Shown here piece after piece: positions 7,585 to 16,227 of a stretch of DNA of 64,000 nucleotides. The position numbers and the translations under genes were made by a program. How positions within the stretch are numbered: the first letter of the stretch is position 1; each line of letters begins with the position of its first letter. The stretch comes from Gracilaria domingensis (lineage: Eukaryota; Rhodophyta; Florideophyceae; Gracilariales; Gracilariaceae), in assembly GCA_022539475.1 (NCBI GenBank), contig VCMS01000022.1, positions 728,237-792,236 of the forward strand, given 5' to 3'. Below the pieces are notes generated by a model, which saw nothing but the letters and a program-made list of their open reading frames with translations, was not told the origin of the DNA and searched no databases.

Positions 7585-10095
7585 TTAACTAGCGACAGCT
7601 TCAGCCGTCTCTGTCACTTCTTCTTGACTGGGAACCTTTTCTTTCAACTTGGCCTCGAGCTTAGATATTCGAGACTGCAAAGCTTCCTTCTCCTTCAACG
7701 CCTTGTTTCCGGCTTTCTCCGCCTTGGCCTCGACGCGCTCAATCTCCTTCTTGGCTTGATCTCTTTCTTTAGTTAAAGCATTGATATTCGTCGACGCCTC
7801 TTTCCTTGCCACAGAAAGCGTTTTGTCTGCTTCCCTTTGGAAGGCATCCATGTCTGCCTTAAAACGTTTTTGAAGTTCATCCAATTTGGCTTCGTACGTG
7901 CTCTGTACGCTTCGTATTTCGTTCTCCTTGCTTGCCTTCTCATTATCCAGTTGATTCTCATATGAGGCTGTTGTCCCTTCTAAGATCTTTGCAGCTTGCT
8001 TTTGGGATTCCTGTAGCTCTTCCTTGAGCATGAGAACTTGTTTCGCAGATTCATTCTTGACACTTTCCACCTCCTTTCTTGCAGCACTAATAACCTCGTC
8101 CGCCCTAGATTCGGCTCCCTTCTGCGCATTTTCTATTTCTTTCGAGACCGAAGCTATAGCAGTGTTTTTCTCCGCAATAGCTTCATCTGTGGCTTTCAGT
8201 GCAGCCGCTTCCGATTGCTTTGCTTGCGCCTCCTCCGTTCGAGCCTTTGCTAGCTGCATGCTCAGCATTTCAACAGAATCACTCATTTTCTCGGACTTTT
8301 GTTCGGCCTCAAGAGTACGTTGCTCTAATTCGAACCGCTCTGGCATCTTCGAAATTTCCGCGTTCGCCGTATCTAGATCTTCAACTAGTCCTGTATTTTC
8401 GGTTCTTAAACTCTGGATGCTTCTTTCTAGTCCAGACTTTTCCTCAGCAAACTGGCTTCTTTCCTCCAGAAGCCTGTCCTGTAATTTGTCAACCTCAGCC
8501 TCCTTCTCTGCAGCTTGAATAGCGAGTTTCTCAGAGAGCTTGTGCAAGTTGGCAAGTTCTGCCCGCAGGTTCTTGGTCTCATCTTCGAGGAAAACGTCAG
8601 CACCAGCATGAGCCACTTCGATGCCAGTACCCTGTTCAACCAATGATACATTCCCGTACCCTAACGATTGGGCGCTCGTAAGCATTGACATGGCCAACGC
8701 TTTCTGCTCAGAAGCGGGTAGTCTGTGGTATGCTTTAGAAACTTCAAATATGATCGTTGGTTCAGCCTTAAGAGAATCGAATGAGGCAGATAGAACAAAT
8801 GACGATTTGGACTCTAGGGCTTTCGCAACCTTGCTCATCGCCATAGCAGGAGAGACATCTGCTGGTGACAAGGCCGGTGCGGAAGGCGATGGTGAGGCGT
8901 TTGAAGGGCTAGAGGGTGTAGCAGGTTCGGGCGCCGGATTCGGAGGAGTAGGCATTGGAATTTCAGCCCTCTCAGATAAACTCAACGGGCTAGAACCCAA
9001 AGACGGAGCAGAACTGCGAAAATCACTCTTTGAAGGAGCTTGGTCGAATTTTGGTGCTCGACTAGATCCAGAACCAAACTCCGAGTCGTCCGGTGGTGGG
9101 AAGAGCTCATTTTGAGTCTGGGAGCGTCGTCCGTACGTAGATGACAAGTTTCTTTGCCTCTGAAGTTTCTTCTCCAACATGGCGGTCTCTGCATCTAGTT
9201 GCTTCCTTGGAGCTTCTTTGGCCGGTTGCCCACCGGAGAAGAGAGAAGGAAGGGCGATAAGCGTTAAGACTGCAGCGAGAGTAGAGGCAGCGATCGTCGC
9301 AGGAGCAACATCTTGGAAGACTGGCGGTAATACGTTCTTCTTGAGCCATGGCACAGTAGTAGTATTCCACCCGTTCTGAGCAGCCTTTCCAAGAGCTTCT
9401 GTGGCTTTTGACGCGGAGGCACGCAATCTAGTTTGTGTATCGACATCATCCTTCTCCGCTTCGGTTTGTGCGTTCTGCAAAGCCGCGTCAAGCGCTGCGC
9501 GCGCGCGTTGACCAAGTTCAAATGCCTTCGTTCGGGTGCCAACAGTAGTGAATAACTGCTGTGCACGGGCCAAAACTCGCTTCTGCTGTTCTTGCTGCGC
9601 TTCGGTCTTTGCTTCTGCTGCTTTCTCAGCCGCTTCGCGAGCTTTGCGCGCAGTTTCTACATCGTCAGGCGAGAGTTTCACGGATGCGCCTTTGCCCGAG
9701 TTTTCAGCTACCAGAGGTTCATCTACGGGTGGTTTCTGTTGCGATTCTTCATCAGTCTTCAGAGGCTCGGTCTTCTGCTGTGGTTCAAGTTTGGCCTCTT
9801 CTGGCGAGGGTACAGCTTGCGGAGACGACTGGTCGACAATGAGATCTACAACATCGGATTCAACACTAGAAACGGTCTCAGCATGACTCTTCGGAGCGGC
9901 GTCATTAAAGTCCGATGCGTCGACAATAGCTGGTTGTTGAGTCTTCTCCGGATTAGGACCAGGAGTTGTTGTCATGAGCAATGTGCGAGAAGCGACGGAA
10001 GGAGTGCGCACTGCTCTCCTAGAAAGACCATGTGGTCGACGATGAGACACATTTTGAAGAATCAAAGGAGCAATAAAAGCTTGCGGAGGAGCCAT
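7585..10095 (-). CDS. Plastid-targeted membrane protein with long C-terminal coiled coil
   Basis: 836 residues from ATG 10095. The N terminus (MAPPQAFIAPLILQNVSHRR) carries a Phe at position 7 and is Ser/Arg-rich, typical of red algal transit peptides. A Pro/Glu/Gln-rich acidic region follows, then a helical segment. One transmembrane helix lies at about 262-285 (IAASTLAAVLTLIALPSLF). After a Pro/Ser-rich linker, a short folded region (about 410-480) is followed by continuous coiled coil from about 490 to the end, rich in KE/EAE heptads. The layout recalls MFP1-type thylakoid filament proteins, but I see no diagnostic homology, so this is analogy. A structural or tethering role at thylakoid or envelope is inference. 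Confidence 0.6.
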   Translation of the reverse strand: MAPPQAFIAPLILQNVSHRRPHGLSRRAVRTPSVASRTLLMTTTPGPNPEKTQQPAIVDASDFNDAAPKSHAETVSSVESDVVDLIVDQSSPQAVPSPEEAKLEPQQKTEPLKTDEESQQKPPVDEPLVAENSGKGASVKLSPDDVETARKAREAAEKAAEAKTEAQQEQQKRVLARAQQLFTTVGTRTKAFELGQRARAALDAALQNAQTEAEKDDVDTQTRLRASASKATEALGKAAQNGWNTTTVPWLKKNVLPPVFQDVAPATIAASTLAAVLTLIALPSLFSGGQPAKEAPRKQLDAETAMLEKKLQRQRNLSSTYGRRSQTQNELFPPPDDSEFGSGSSRAPKFDQAPSKSDFRSSAPSLGSSPLSLSERAEIPMPTPPNPAPEPATPSSPSNASPSPSAPALSPADVSPAMAMSKVAKALESKSSFVLSASFDSLKAEPTIIFEVSKAYHRLPASEQKALAMSMLTSAQSLGYGNVSLVEQGTGIEVAHAGADVFLEDETKNLRAELANLHKLSEKLAIQAAEKEAEVDKLQDRLLEERSQFAEEKSGLERSIQSLRTENTGLVEDLDTANAEISKMPERFELEQRTLEAEQKSEKMSDSVEMLSMQLAKARTEEAQAKQSEAAALKATDEAIAEKNTAIASVSKEIENAQKGAESRADEVISAARKEVESVKNESAKQVLMLKEELQESQKQAAKILEGTTASYENQLDNEKASKENEIRSVQSTYEAKLDELQKRFKADMDAFQREADKTLSVARKEASTNINALTKERDQAKKEIERVEAKAEKAGNKALKEKEALQSRISKLEAKLKEKVPSQEEVTETAEAVAS

Positions 10096-10743
10096 TACTG
10101 AACTATGAAAGGGATGCGAGAGAAATAACTCAAGTCAGCTTCGCCGCCGCTCTAGCCAACGAAAACCACCGAGTTCCGGAGAACCTGACAATGTCAACGC
10201 TCTTGTCCGCGAACGCTCCTTCGCTCTTGATGAGAGAATAGGTGGTGTAATGAATTAAGAGAGAGGGAGGAATGGGCCAACGCGTGTTGGTACTCCTGCC
10301 GGGAGGACCCACAAGCCTTCAGGTAGATGAGCTCATTGGTGAACGTCGCTGACGTGGCCAGCTCAAAAGGCTCCGAAGCGTTTGAGCCGCAAAGCATGCA
10401 ATTTTTGCACACAGCCCCGTTCAGAAGCAGGAGATTTGCAAATCTCGACGGACACTTATCTTACCGAGGTTTTACCGTAAAAAACACTCACAGCAGTACT
10501 AGTATGTACATTTTTACTGTACATAGCCACATTCTTCCAAAGATACGATGCGATGACGAAAGCGTCGCATTTCCCGCGAGTCTGCGAGGGGGGTAACAAC
10601 ATTCATGAGCAGATACAGTAATACAACAAACGAACAGTCCAAATCCATTGTCTATCCCACGCACCAAACCGTCCAACACAACTACAACAACAGTATTAAC
10701 AAGAACAACAACAAAAAAGAATGGCGACATACATATCACAGTA
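10096..10743. other. Spacer between coiled-coil gene promoter and PUF gene 3' region
   Basis: About 650 bp with no credible gene. It contains a CAACAA-type simple repeat at about 10675-10720 and the palindromic PUF-site hairpin at 10503-10525. The right half is probably 3' UTR of the PUF mRNA. Confidence 0.45.
10503..10525 (-). promoter_or_regulatory. PUF recognition element inside a hairpin, probable 3' UTR of the PUF gene
   Basis: On the minus strand positions 10510-10503 read TGTACATA, a perfect match to the PUF consensus UGUANAUA. It lies about 235 nt beyond the PUF stop codon. The reverse complement of this octamer is at 10518-10525, so the site sits in an 8-bp stem with a 7-nt loop. 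Pumilio mRNAs are often autoregulated. That this site is transcribed and used is inference. Confidence 0.4.
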
Positions 10744-13701
10744 TTATTGCACCAGAGGAGCCACACCCTTCGGCATACGCTTCATGATTTTGGCCTGAAT
10801 GCGCTTACCATAAGGGCTTTGCTTTAGTGAAGGTAAGTGCGGGCGAATTGCTTCGCAGATGCGTTCCAGCTGCGGACCCTCTGCAACTTGAAGACCTCTC
10901 TGAATCACGTAGTTCCCATATGCATCATGAAGGAGTCGTCTCATTGTTTCTTCGCTCTCGATGAGCTCATCAATGAGCTGCCGCTTTGTTTCACGATCTC
11001 CAAGCTGCAAGCCCTTTTCAACCACGTTACTGGAGAATTTCTGCATCGATAGTTCAGCAACATGACCTCGAAGGCGGCGAATAATTTCACTCGTGTAAGC
11101 TGGATCGTTTAACTCCAACACGTATTGCACGACATAGTTCCCAAACGCATTCTGAACGAGTGGCAATGCGTTGGCATTGATCTGCTGCGCCATTTGGTTT
11201 CGCTGTGCGGGTGATGCGTAGTCCATGCACCGCTGCATCACACAACAGCCATGGCGGTGCGTGGCTAACTCGAAACAATTAGCCGCTACCGCGTCGTAAA
11301 CGAACTGATTGTGTGCGGGGTCCATACGGTTGAGGCATCTTTGAATTACATGATTCCCATTAATGTCCTTCATGAGTGATACCGCTGCAGGGGTCAGGGC
11401 TTTGCACACAGCATCCACTTGCTCAGGAGTTGACAGGCATTCCACCATTCGCTGCACAGCTCGAGTACCATGCATGTTAGTTGATACAGACGCAATCGCT
11501 GGAGCACACCGTTCAACCAGAGCCAATCTTTGCGCATCATTACAAAACTCAAACAGCTTTTGGCACAAGTAATTGCCGAATGGGTCCATCATCAGCTCAA
11601 CAAACTTATCATAGCACTCTTCAAAGATGGAGTTAATATACAACACATTCCCTTCCTCCAATTTGGTCTGCAAGAAGCGGCATCCATGCTGATCCCTCGC
11701 AAGCTCCTCAGCACGACCCACAACATCGTTAAATGACGAAAGCTTTATGGAACTGTTTCCCGAAGTAACCGTTGCTTCTCCCCCAGCGCCGCCACGATTC
11801 GATACACGCTCATTGACCATACCCATGGAACGCGATATGGAGGGGTTCGAAGTATTCGTCGTTGTCGACGACCTTCCGAACGAATCCGTGCTACCCACTG
11901 AGCGACGGGCGTCTACAGATCTGCCATCCCTTCTCGAAGATGCAGAGCCACTGCGACCGTGATGCACCCCGATTCCATTCCCATTCAACGACGACAATCC
12001 TGCGTTCGGATGACCATTAATGTGCACACCATTTGTACGGTACACAGCCGCCGCCGCCGCTGCAGCAGCGGCCGCCGCCTGTGCGTTCACGTAATCAACT
12101 GGCATCCGTCCGCGAGATGTCGAGTACGGCGAATGCCTGGCATGTTGCGGCGATGGGGCATACACTCCATAGGGATAAGCGCTCTGCGGCTGTGTACTTG
12201 CAGAAACTGGTCGAGCGCGTTGTGATTGTGACGTTTGTATTGCGGATGAGGCGCCGTTGGCAGATGAATACACATGTCTAGGGCTGGAGAACAGGGACGA
12301 CGAAGAGTCTCTATAGGGAGTAACGCGCGTCGGATACTGCATGGCCTGCGGCGAACCATACTTGAGCATGAGGTCGTCTGGGGAATCGACATTAAACATA
12401 TCGGGAGAGTGCGAAGAAGGATACGAAGAAAGCATGGTGGTTTCAAATTCGTACGGATTCTTTCTAGCGGGGTGGGTCGGGCTCCATTGCTGCGGTCTTG
12501 TACCAGGGTTGTAGGGAAGAGGAGAGGAATGATGAGCGGCAGCAACAGCAGCGGCAGCGGCTGCAGCAGCGGCAGCAGCTGCGGCGCCCGAAGCATGTGT
12601 AGGTTGATAATAAGGCGACGTGTACGATGCATAGGGCGAATGAGGAGATGCAACTTCATACGGAGGATTAGCCATGCTCGGGTAAACAGTAGGTGGTGGT
12701 GCGGCGTGCTCATCATCTAGTGAGAGATGAGCCAGCTTCCATAACGGCGGGGAAGAATCCGAGACATGCGACGTAGAACGATTTGGGCGCGAAGCAGTAG
12801 GACGCGTGGCAGACGTAGGAAGAGAACGAGTGTCGTGCGAGCGTGGTGGGGGTGGGGGAGTGGAGGGGGCCTGAACAGAGGTGGGAGTAGGGTGGCGAAG
12901 GTCTGGCGGCGGTGGAGGTGCGGCGGTTTGTTGAGAAGAGCCAGAGAGCAGAAAGGACTGCGAGGAACGCGGCAGAATATCGTCATCCGTCTTGAGACTG
13001 GAGGGGTTGGAAGAAGGGCGCATGGAGGAGGACTCACGGAATATGAGGTCGTCGAAACTGGCATTGGAGTCATCACGGCGCAGAGGTTGTATGTCGAGCG
13101 GGGCAGAGGGACGAGCTCGCGGGCGAGGGCGCGGAGGGAGACCGTTGAGCGGCAACGGGGGTGGGAGCTTGGTGCGTTCTGGGTTGTCGTTATAGAAGCT
13201 CTCGTAATCCTCGTCGAGGCGGATGTCTGAGAATATGCCGGAGTAATCGGCCTTGAAGGCGAAGAGGCTGCGAGAGGAGATCTCGAGGTCGGGCGGGGCG
13301 GAGGCGGAAGCAGCGCGGTCAGGCACGCCGAGAAGGGCGTCGGACGCCGGCGGGGACGGAGCGCGCTCGGTGGGCTTGGGGCGGTGGGGATCGAAGTAGG
13401 CGGGCGGGCGGGCGGAGGAGACAGCAGAGGGAGGGGAGGCGGCAGCATGTGGTCGGGCATTGCTACGCGGGGCGGGCGGGCGGCGGAAGGGGGATTGAGG
13501 GAGAAGGAGAAGGGACGAAGGGGGAGAGGGGGGGGTGGGGGTGGAAGCGAGGAGCGCTGCGGCGAGGGGTCGACGCGAAGCGCGCAAACAATGGGGCGGG
13601 CAAGGCGGGGCGCGGAGGGCGCGGCGGGCGGAGGTGCGTGCGGTGCGAAGCGCGGGTTGGGGGGGGGGGGGGGGAGGGGGAGGGGCGCGGCGGGCGGACA
13701 C
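10744..13701 (-). CDS. Pumilio/PUF-family RNA-binding protein
   Basis: The frame encodes up to 985 residues. The Pumilio homology domain occupies about 650-970. It shows successive eight-helix-type repeats with recognition triplets such as HGCRFLQ, FGNYLCQ, HGTRAVQ, NGNHVIQ, HGCCVMQ, FGNYVVQ, FSSNVVE and YGNYVIQ. PUF proteins bind UGUA-containing 3' UTRs and repress or localise mRNAs in the cytoplasm. The N-terminal half is disordered, with Pro runs and two poly-Ala tracts (about 370-388 and 540-552). Near residue 165, YESFYNDNPERTKLPPPL resembles a motif in plant Pumilio N termini, so this part is probably translated. The frame begins with GTG at 13701, and no in-frame ATG precedes that motif. 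The true start may need another exon, a corrected indel or a non-AUG codon. Confidence 0.88.
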   Translation of the reverse strand: MSARRAPPPPPPPPQPALRTARTSARRALRAPPCPPHCLRASRRPLAAALLASTPTPPSPPSSLLLLPQSPFRRPPAPRSNARPHAAASPPSAVSSARPPAYFDPHRPKPTERAPSPPASDALLGVPDRAASASAPPDLEISSRSLFAFKADYSGIFSDIRLDEDYESFYNDNPERTKLPPPLPLNGLPPRPRPRARPSAPLDIQPLRRDDSNASFDDLIFRESSSMRPSSNPSSLKTDDDILPRSSQSFLLSGSSQQTAAPPPPPDLRHPTPTSVQAPSTPPPPPRSHDTRSLPTSATRPTASRPNRSTSHVSDSSPPLWKLAHLSLDDEHAAPPPTVYPSMANPPYEVASPHSPYASYTSPYYQPTHASGAAAAAAAAAAAAAVAAAHHSSPLPYNPGTRPQQWSPTHPARKNPYEFETTMLSSYPSSHSPDMFNVDSPDDLMLKYGSPQAMQYPTRVTPYRDSSSSLFSSPRHVYSSANGASSAIQTSQSQRARPVSASTQPQSAYPYGVYAPSPQHARHSPYSTSRGRMPVDYVNAQAAAAAAAAAAAVYRTNGVHINGHPNAGLSSLNGNGIGVHHGRSGSASSRRDGRSVDARRSVGSTDSFGRSSTTTNTSNPSISRSMGMVNERVSNRGGAGGEATVTSGNSSIKLSSFNDVVGRAEELARDQHGCRFLQTKLEEGNVLYINSIFEECYDKFVELMMDPFGNYLCQKLFEFCNDAQRLALVERCAPAIASVSTNMHGTRAVQRMVECLSTPEQVDAVCKALTPAAVSLMKDINGNHVIQRCLNRMDPAHNQFVYDAVAANCFELATHRHGCCVMQRCMDYASPAQRNQMAQQINANALPLVQNAFGNYVVQYVLELNDPAYTSEIIRRLRGHVAELSMQKFSSNVVEKGLQLGDRETKRQLIDELIESEETMRRLLHDAYGNYVIQRGLQVAEGPQLERICEAIRPHLPSLKQSPYGKRIQAKIMKRMPKGVAPLVQ

Positions 13702-13856
13702 GCAGCTCGACGCGCGGCGACAGCTCCGTGGGAGCAGAGCGCAAGCTCACGCACGTGCGCTGTGGCCCGGCGGCGCGTCGCGCGCGCCGCGGCGGGCGTT
13801 GCGTCAAGTGCGCGCGCGCGCGCGCGAGCGCGCGCACCTCGAGGTACGGCATGGCG

Positions 13857-13880
13857 CCACGTGGCCCCGCGGCCACGTGG
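13857..13880. repeat. Perfect 10-bp hairpin with two G-box cores
   Basis: Arms 13857-13866 (CCACGTGGCC) and 13871-13880 flank the loop CCGC. Each arm contains the palindromic G-box core CACGTG. It lies in the short spacer upstream of the PUF gene and 58 bp beyond the dolichol kinase stop. It follows a CG-alternating tract at about 13810-13835. It could be a bHLH/bZIP site pair or a fold-back sequence. Confidence 0.6.
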
Positions 13881-13937
13881 ACAGCGCGCGGCGGCAGTGC
13901 GGCGCGCAGCAGAGCGGCGTCGGAACGTTTACTAGAG

Positions 13938-15332
13938 TCAGAGCGCGCGGCCGTACGCGGCGAGGAAGGCGAGCGGCAGCAGCAGGTTGTCCAGCTGCGA
14001 CGTGGTGGTCTCGACGACGGCGGTGAAGGCGCACGCCAGCAGCAGGCGCGGCGCGCGGTCGAAGCGCAGCGCCAGCGCGGCCAGCAGCGCGGCCAGCGCG
14101 CCGCCGACGGCGCCCTCCAGCGTGCGCGCGTGCGCCAGCGCCGTGCGGCCCACGCGGCGGCCCACGACGGCCGCGGCCGTGTCCAGCGCGCACACGGCCA
14201 CCACGCCGCCCAGCCGCGCCGCGTCGCCGTCCGCCGCCGCCAGCAGCGGCGCGCAGCACGCCAGCAGCAGGTACACGTGCGACACCGCCACCGCGCCGCC
14301 GTCGCGCTCGTCCAGCAGCTGCGCGCCCAGCCGCGCCACCCACGGCCGCGCGCCGCCCGCGCGCGCGTCCGCGCGCACCGCCTCCACGCCCAGGAACAGC
14401 GCCAGCGCCGCGCCCGACGCCACGCGCGTCAGCGCCGCGTCCGCCGCCGCGCCGCTCACGAAGATGGCCGCCGCCAGCGCGTGGTAGTGCTTTCGCGCCA
14501 GGTGGTGCTCGCCGAGCGCGCCGCCCGGCCGGATCGTCGCCACCATCGTCGCCGTCGCCGCGCTCCACCCGCCCAGCACCCACCGTCGCAGCGCCGAGTT
14601 GCACGCCCATTGCAGCGTCTTCCAGATCGGCTCTGCCTGCCACGCGCGCCACGCCGCGCGGTAGCATGGCGCCAGCACGCCGATCGTCACCAGCAGCCGC
14701 CGTTTCAAGCTGCCTGGAGCAGTGGCCGCGTCGAGCACCACCGCCACCATGCAGCATGCGCCCAGCAGCGAGATATTCACCAGCGCGTCTTCCAACTTGT
14801 CTGCCACCTGCGCCCCTCGTATCAGCGCTGCTGCAATTGCGCTTGCCACCAGCGCCGCTTCGCCGCTCGTGAACACGCCGTGCAGCATCGACACCAACAC
14901 CACCTGCATCACTGGCACCGCCCCGATGATGCCGGCGCTCAGCGAATCCACTCCACGCCACCAAGAAAATACGCCGAGCGCCAAGCCCACCGTTGTGTTT
15001 GCGCCGACGTGCACGCGCTGTCGCAGCGCCAGCGTCAGCGTGGCCGCAGCGCCCGCCGCTGCCACCAATGCGCTCTCCAAGTGAATCGTTCGCAACGCCA
15101 GTGGCAGCACTGCGCCGGCCGCCAACGCCGTTGTATCGCCGCAGCGTCGTAATCGAGCGTCATGGCATTGCCGCCTGCCCCATTTGGCGCACAGTGCCAT
15201 CATCAGTAGAATCCATCGTAGCAGTCGTAGCTGAGCGTCCACCAGCACCACGCGCAACGCCAGCAGGAAACAGGCGTACAGCTCCACGTGATGCGCGATG
15301 CTCTCGCTTTTGGGGATGAACGTCGCAGTCAT
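13938..15332 (-). CDS. Dolichol kinase (SEC59/DOLK family)
   Basis: 464 residues from ATG 15332, polytopic, with about a dozen hydrophobic helices. The C-terminal catalytic part has the family signatures in order. LARKHYHALA is at about 276-285. ALDTAAAVVGRRVGR with nearby TLEGAVGG (CTP-binding loop region) is at about 390-420. VVETTTSQLDNLLLPLAF is near the end. The enzyme uses CTP to phosphorylate dolichol in the ER membrane, supplying the lipid carrier for N-glycosylation and GPI anchors. The 3' half lies in a strongly GC-rich island, so Ala and Arg codons are heavily CG-biased there while the 5' part is not. Phytol/farnesol kinases share part of the fold, but the RKHYH and DNLLLP motifs favour dolichol kinase. 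Confidence 0.85.
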   Translation of the reverse strand: MTATFIPKSESIAHHVELYACFLLALRVVLVDAQLRLLRWILLMMALCAKWGRRQCHDARLRRCGDTTALAAGAVLPLALRTIHLESALVAAAGAAATLTLALRQRVHVGANTTVGLALGVFSWWRGVDSLSAGIIGAVPVMQVVLVSMLHGVFTSGEAALVASAIAAALIRGAQVADKLEDALVNISLLGACCMVAVVLDAATAPGSLKRRLLVTIGVLAPCYRAAWRAWQAEPIWKTLQWACNSALRRWVLGGWSAATATMVATIRPGGALGEHHLARKHYHALAAAIFVSGAAADAALTRVASGAALALFLGVEAVRADARAGGARPWVARLGAQLLDERDGGAVAVSHVYLLLACCAPLLAAADGDAARLGGVVAVCALDTAAAVVGRRVGRTALAHARTLEGAVGGALAALLAALALRFDRAPRLLLACAFTAVVETTTSQLDNLLLPLAFLAAYGRAL

Positions 15333-15853
15333 TTACCACGGCAGCGCGACGGAGGAAACTCTGCGCCCCACGCCGGGCGTGCGCGGCGTGAGCAGTGCAG
15401 ATGATGATAGCTTCTTGGCTGTGCTTGCTCTCCGCGTTGATTATGCCCGTTACACCACTGTTGCGCGTCCTCTTTGTTCTTGTTGCGTGCATTGAAGGTG
15501 GTGTCAATGCGTCAGTCAACACCCCTAATCAATCACACATCGATATTGTACTGTCGGCAGTGCCGACTCGGCACAGTACACACGTAAATTGACAGACACC
15601 CACTCAGCGACGTGTACCGCCCAACGCGCACACGTAAAAGAACGCATTCACTTGCGAAGAGCCATGCACGAGCCGTGACAGCTTCAATCCATGAAGTGGT
15701 CGATCGGGCAAGTGACGGATGCTTCATCAGCACCGAGTCATACATGCATCACTTGACAACTAATCCATCTTGGCCTGTTATTGTTTTCACTGGTGCTCTT
15801 CATTATCCAACTTGGATGATCCAAGTTCATGGACGATGTAAGTTACACCGAAT
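15333..15853. other. Spacer upstream of dolichol kinase with a quasi-palindrome
   Basis: No credible gene. At about 15548-15579 an imperfect palindrome is present: TGTACTGT pairs with ACAGTACA, and an inner GTGCCGA/TCGGCAC stem has a 1-nt loop. The left side carries a 7-nt insertion. The rest shows nothing recognisable. Confidence 0.4.
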
Positions 15854-16167
15854 TCACTTGGATAGCAGCAGCATCTGTTCACATGCCAGACTAAGCCAGA
15901 ATAGGAGCTATGAAATCAGCCTTTTTGAAGCTCTGTTACGTACCGAAGATTCTGTACCGAAGGCAATAAGGTTAAGGATGTCGTTATAGTCCTCTTGGCA
16001 TAAGCGTGCACCTTAGCGTCTTTAACGGAGAAAGTACAAACTGCATTCGCTCTCGGAGAGTTGCTCACAGTCAAGTTAGACAAGTTATGAATTCTCAGCA
16101 CAAGACAACTATCTATTGCTCCATTTCCCATACCTTCTTCAGCATCCTCAACAGATCTATCTGCCAT
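15854..16167 (-). CDS. Candidate small two-exon gene of unknown function
   Basis: An ATG at 16167 opens a frame of 83 codons (to 15916) with no low-complexity bias. Near its end the frame runs into GTACGT (15943-15938), the donor hexamer also used in ARL5 intron 2 and NDUFAF2. If used, exon 1 ends at 15944. A possible acceptor TTAG ends at 15891, and the short second exon stops at 15854, giving about 86 residues. Intron length would be 53 nt, and I see no clear branch site. The start lies 61 bp beyond the stop of the SET-domain gene. I recognise no domain. The acceptor choice is a guess. Confidence 0.3.
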
Positions 16168-16227
16168 TCTAAATTTCAGTGATAGTCAGCAGCACACTTC
16201 CAGACCACTCATGCGTGCTAACCTCTA

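Noticed and set aside
13804..14964. 386-codon Gly/Arg/Ala-rich minus-strand frame overlapping dolichol kinase
   Set aside because: A shifted frame of the kinase in a GC island, with no domain.
13449..15152. 567-codon open frame on the plus strand over the dolichol kinase gene
   Set aside because: Arg/Gln/Ala-rich product caused by the GC-biased antisense of a real gene; the dolichol kinase motifs on the minus strand settle the coding strand.
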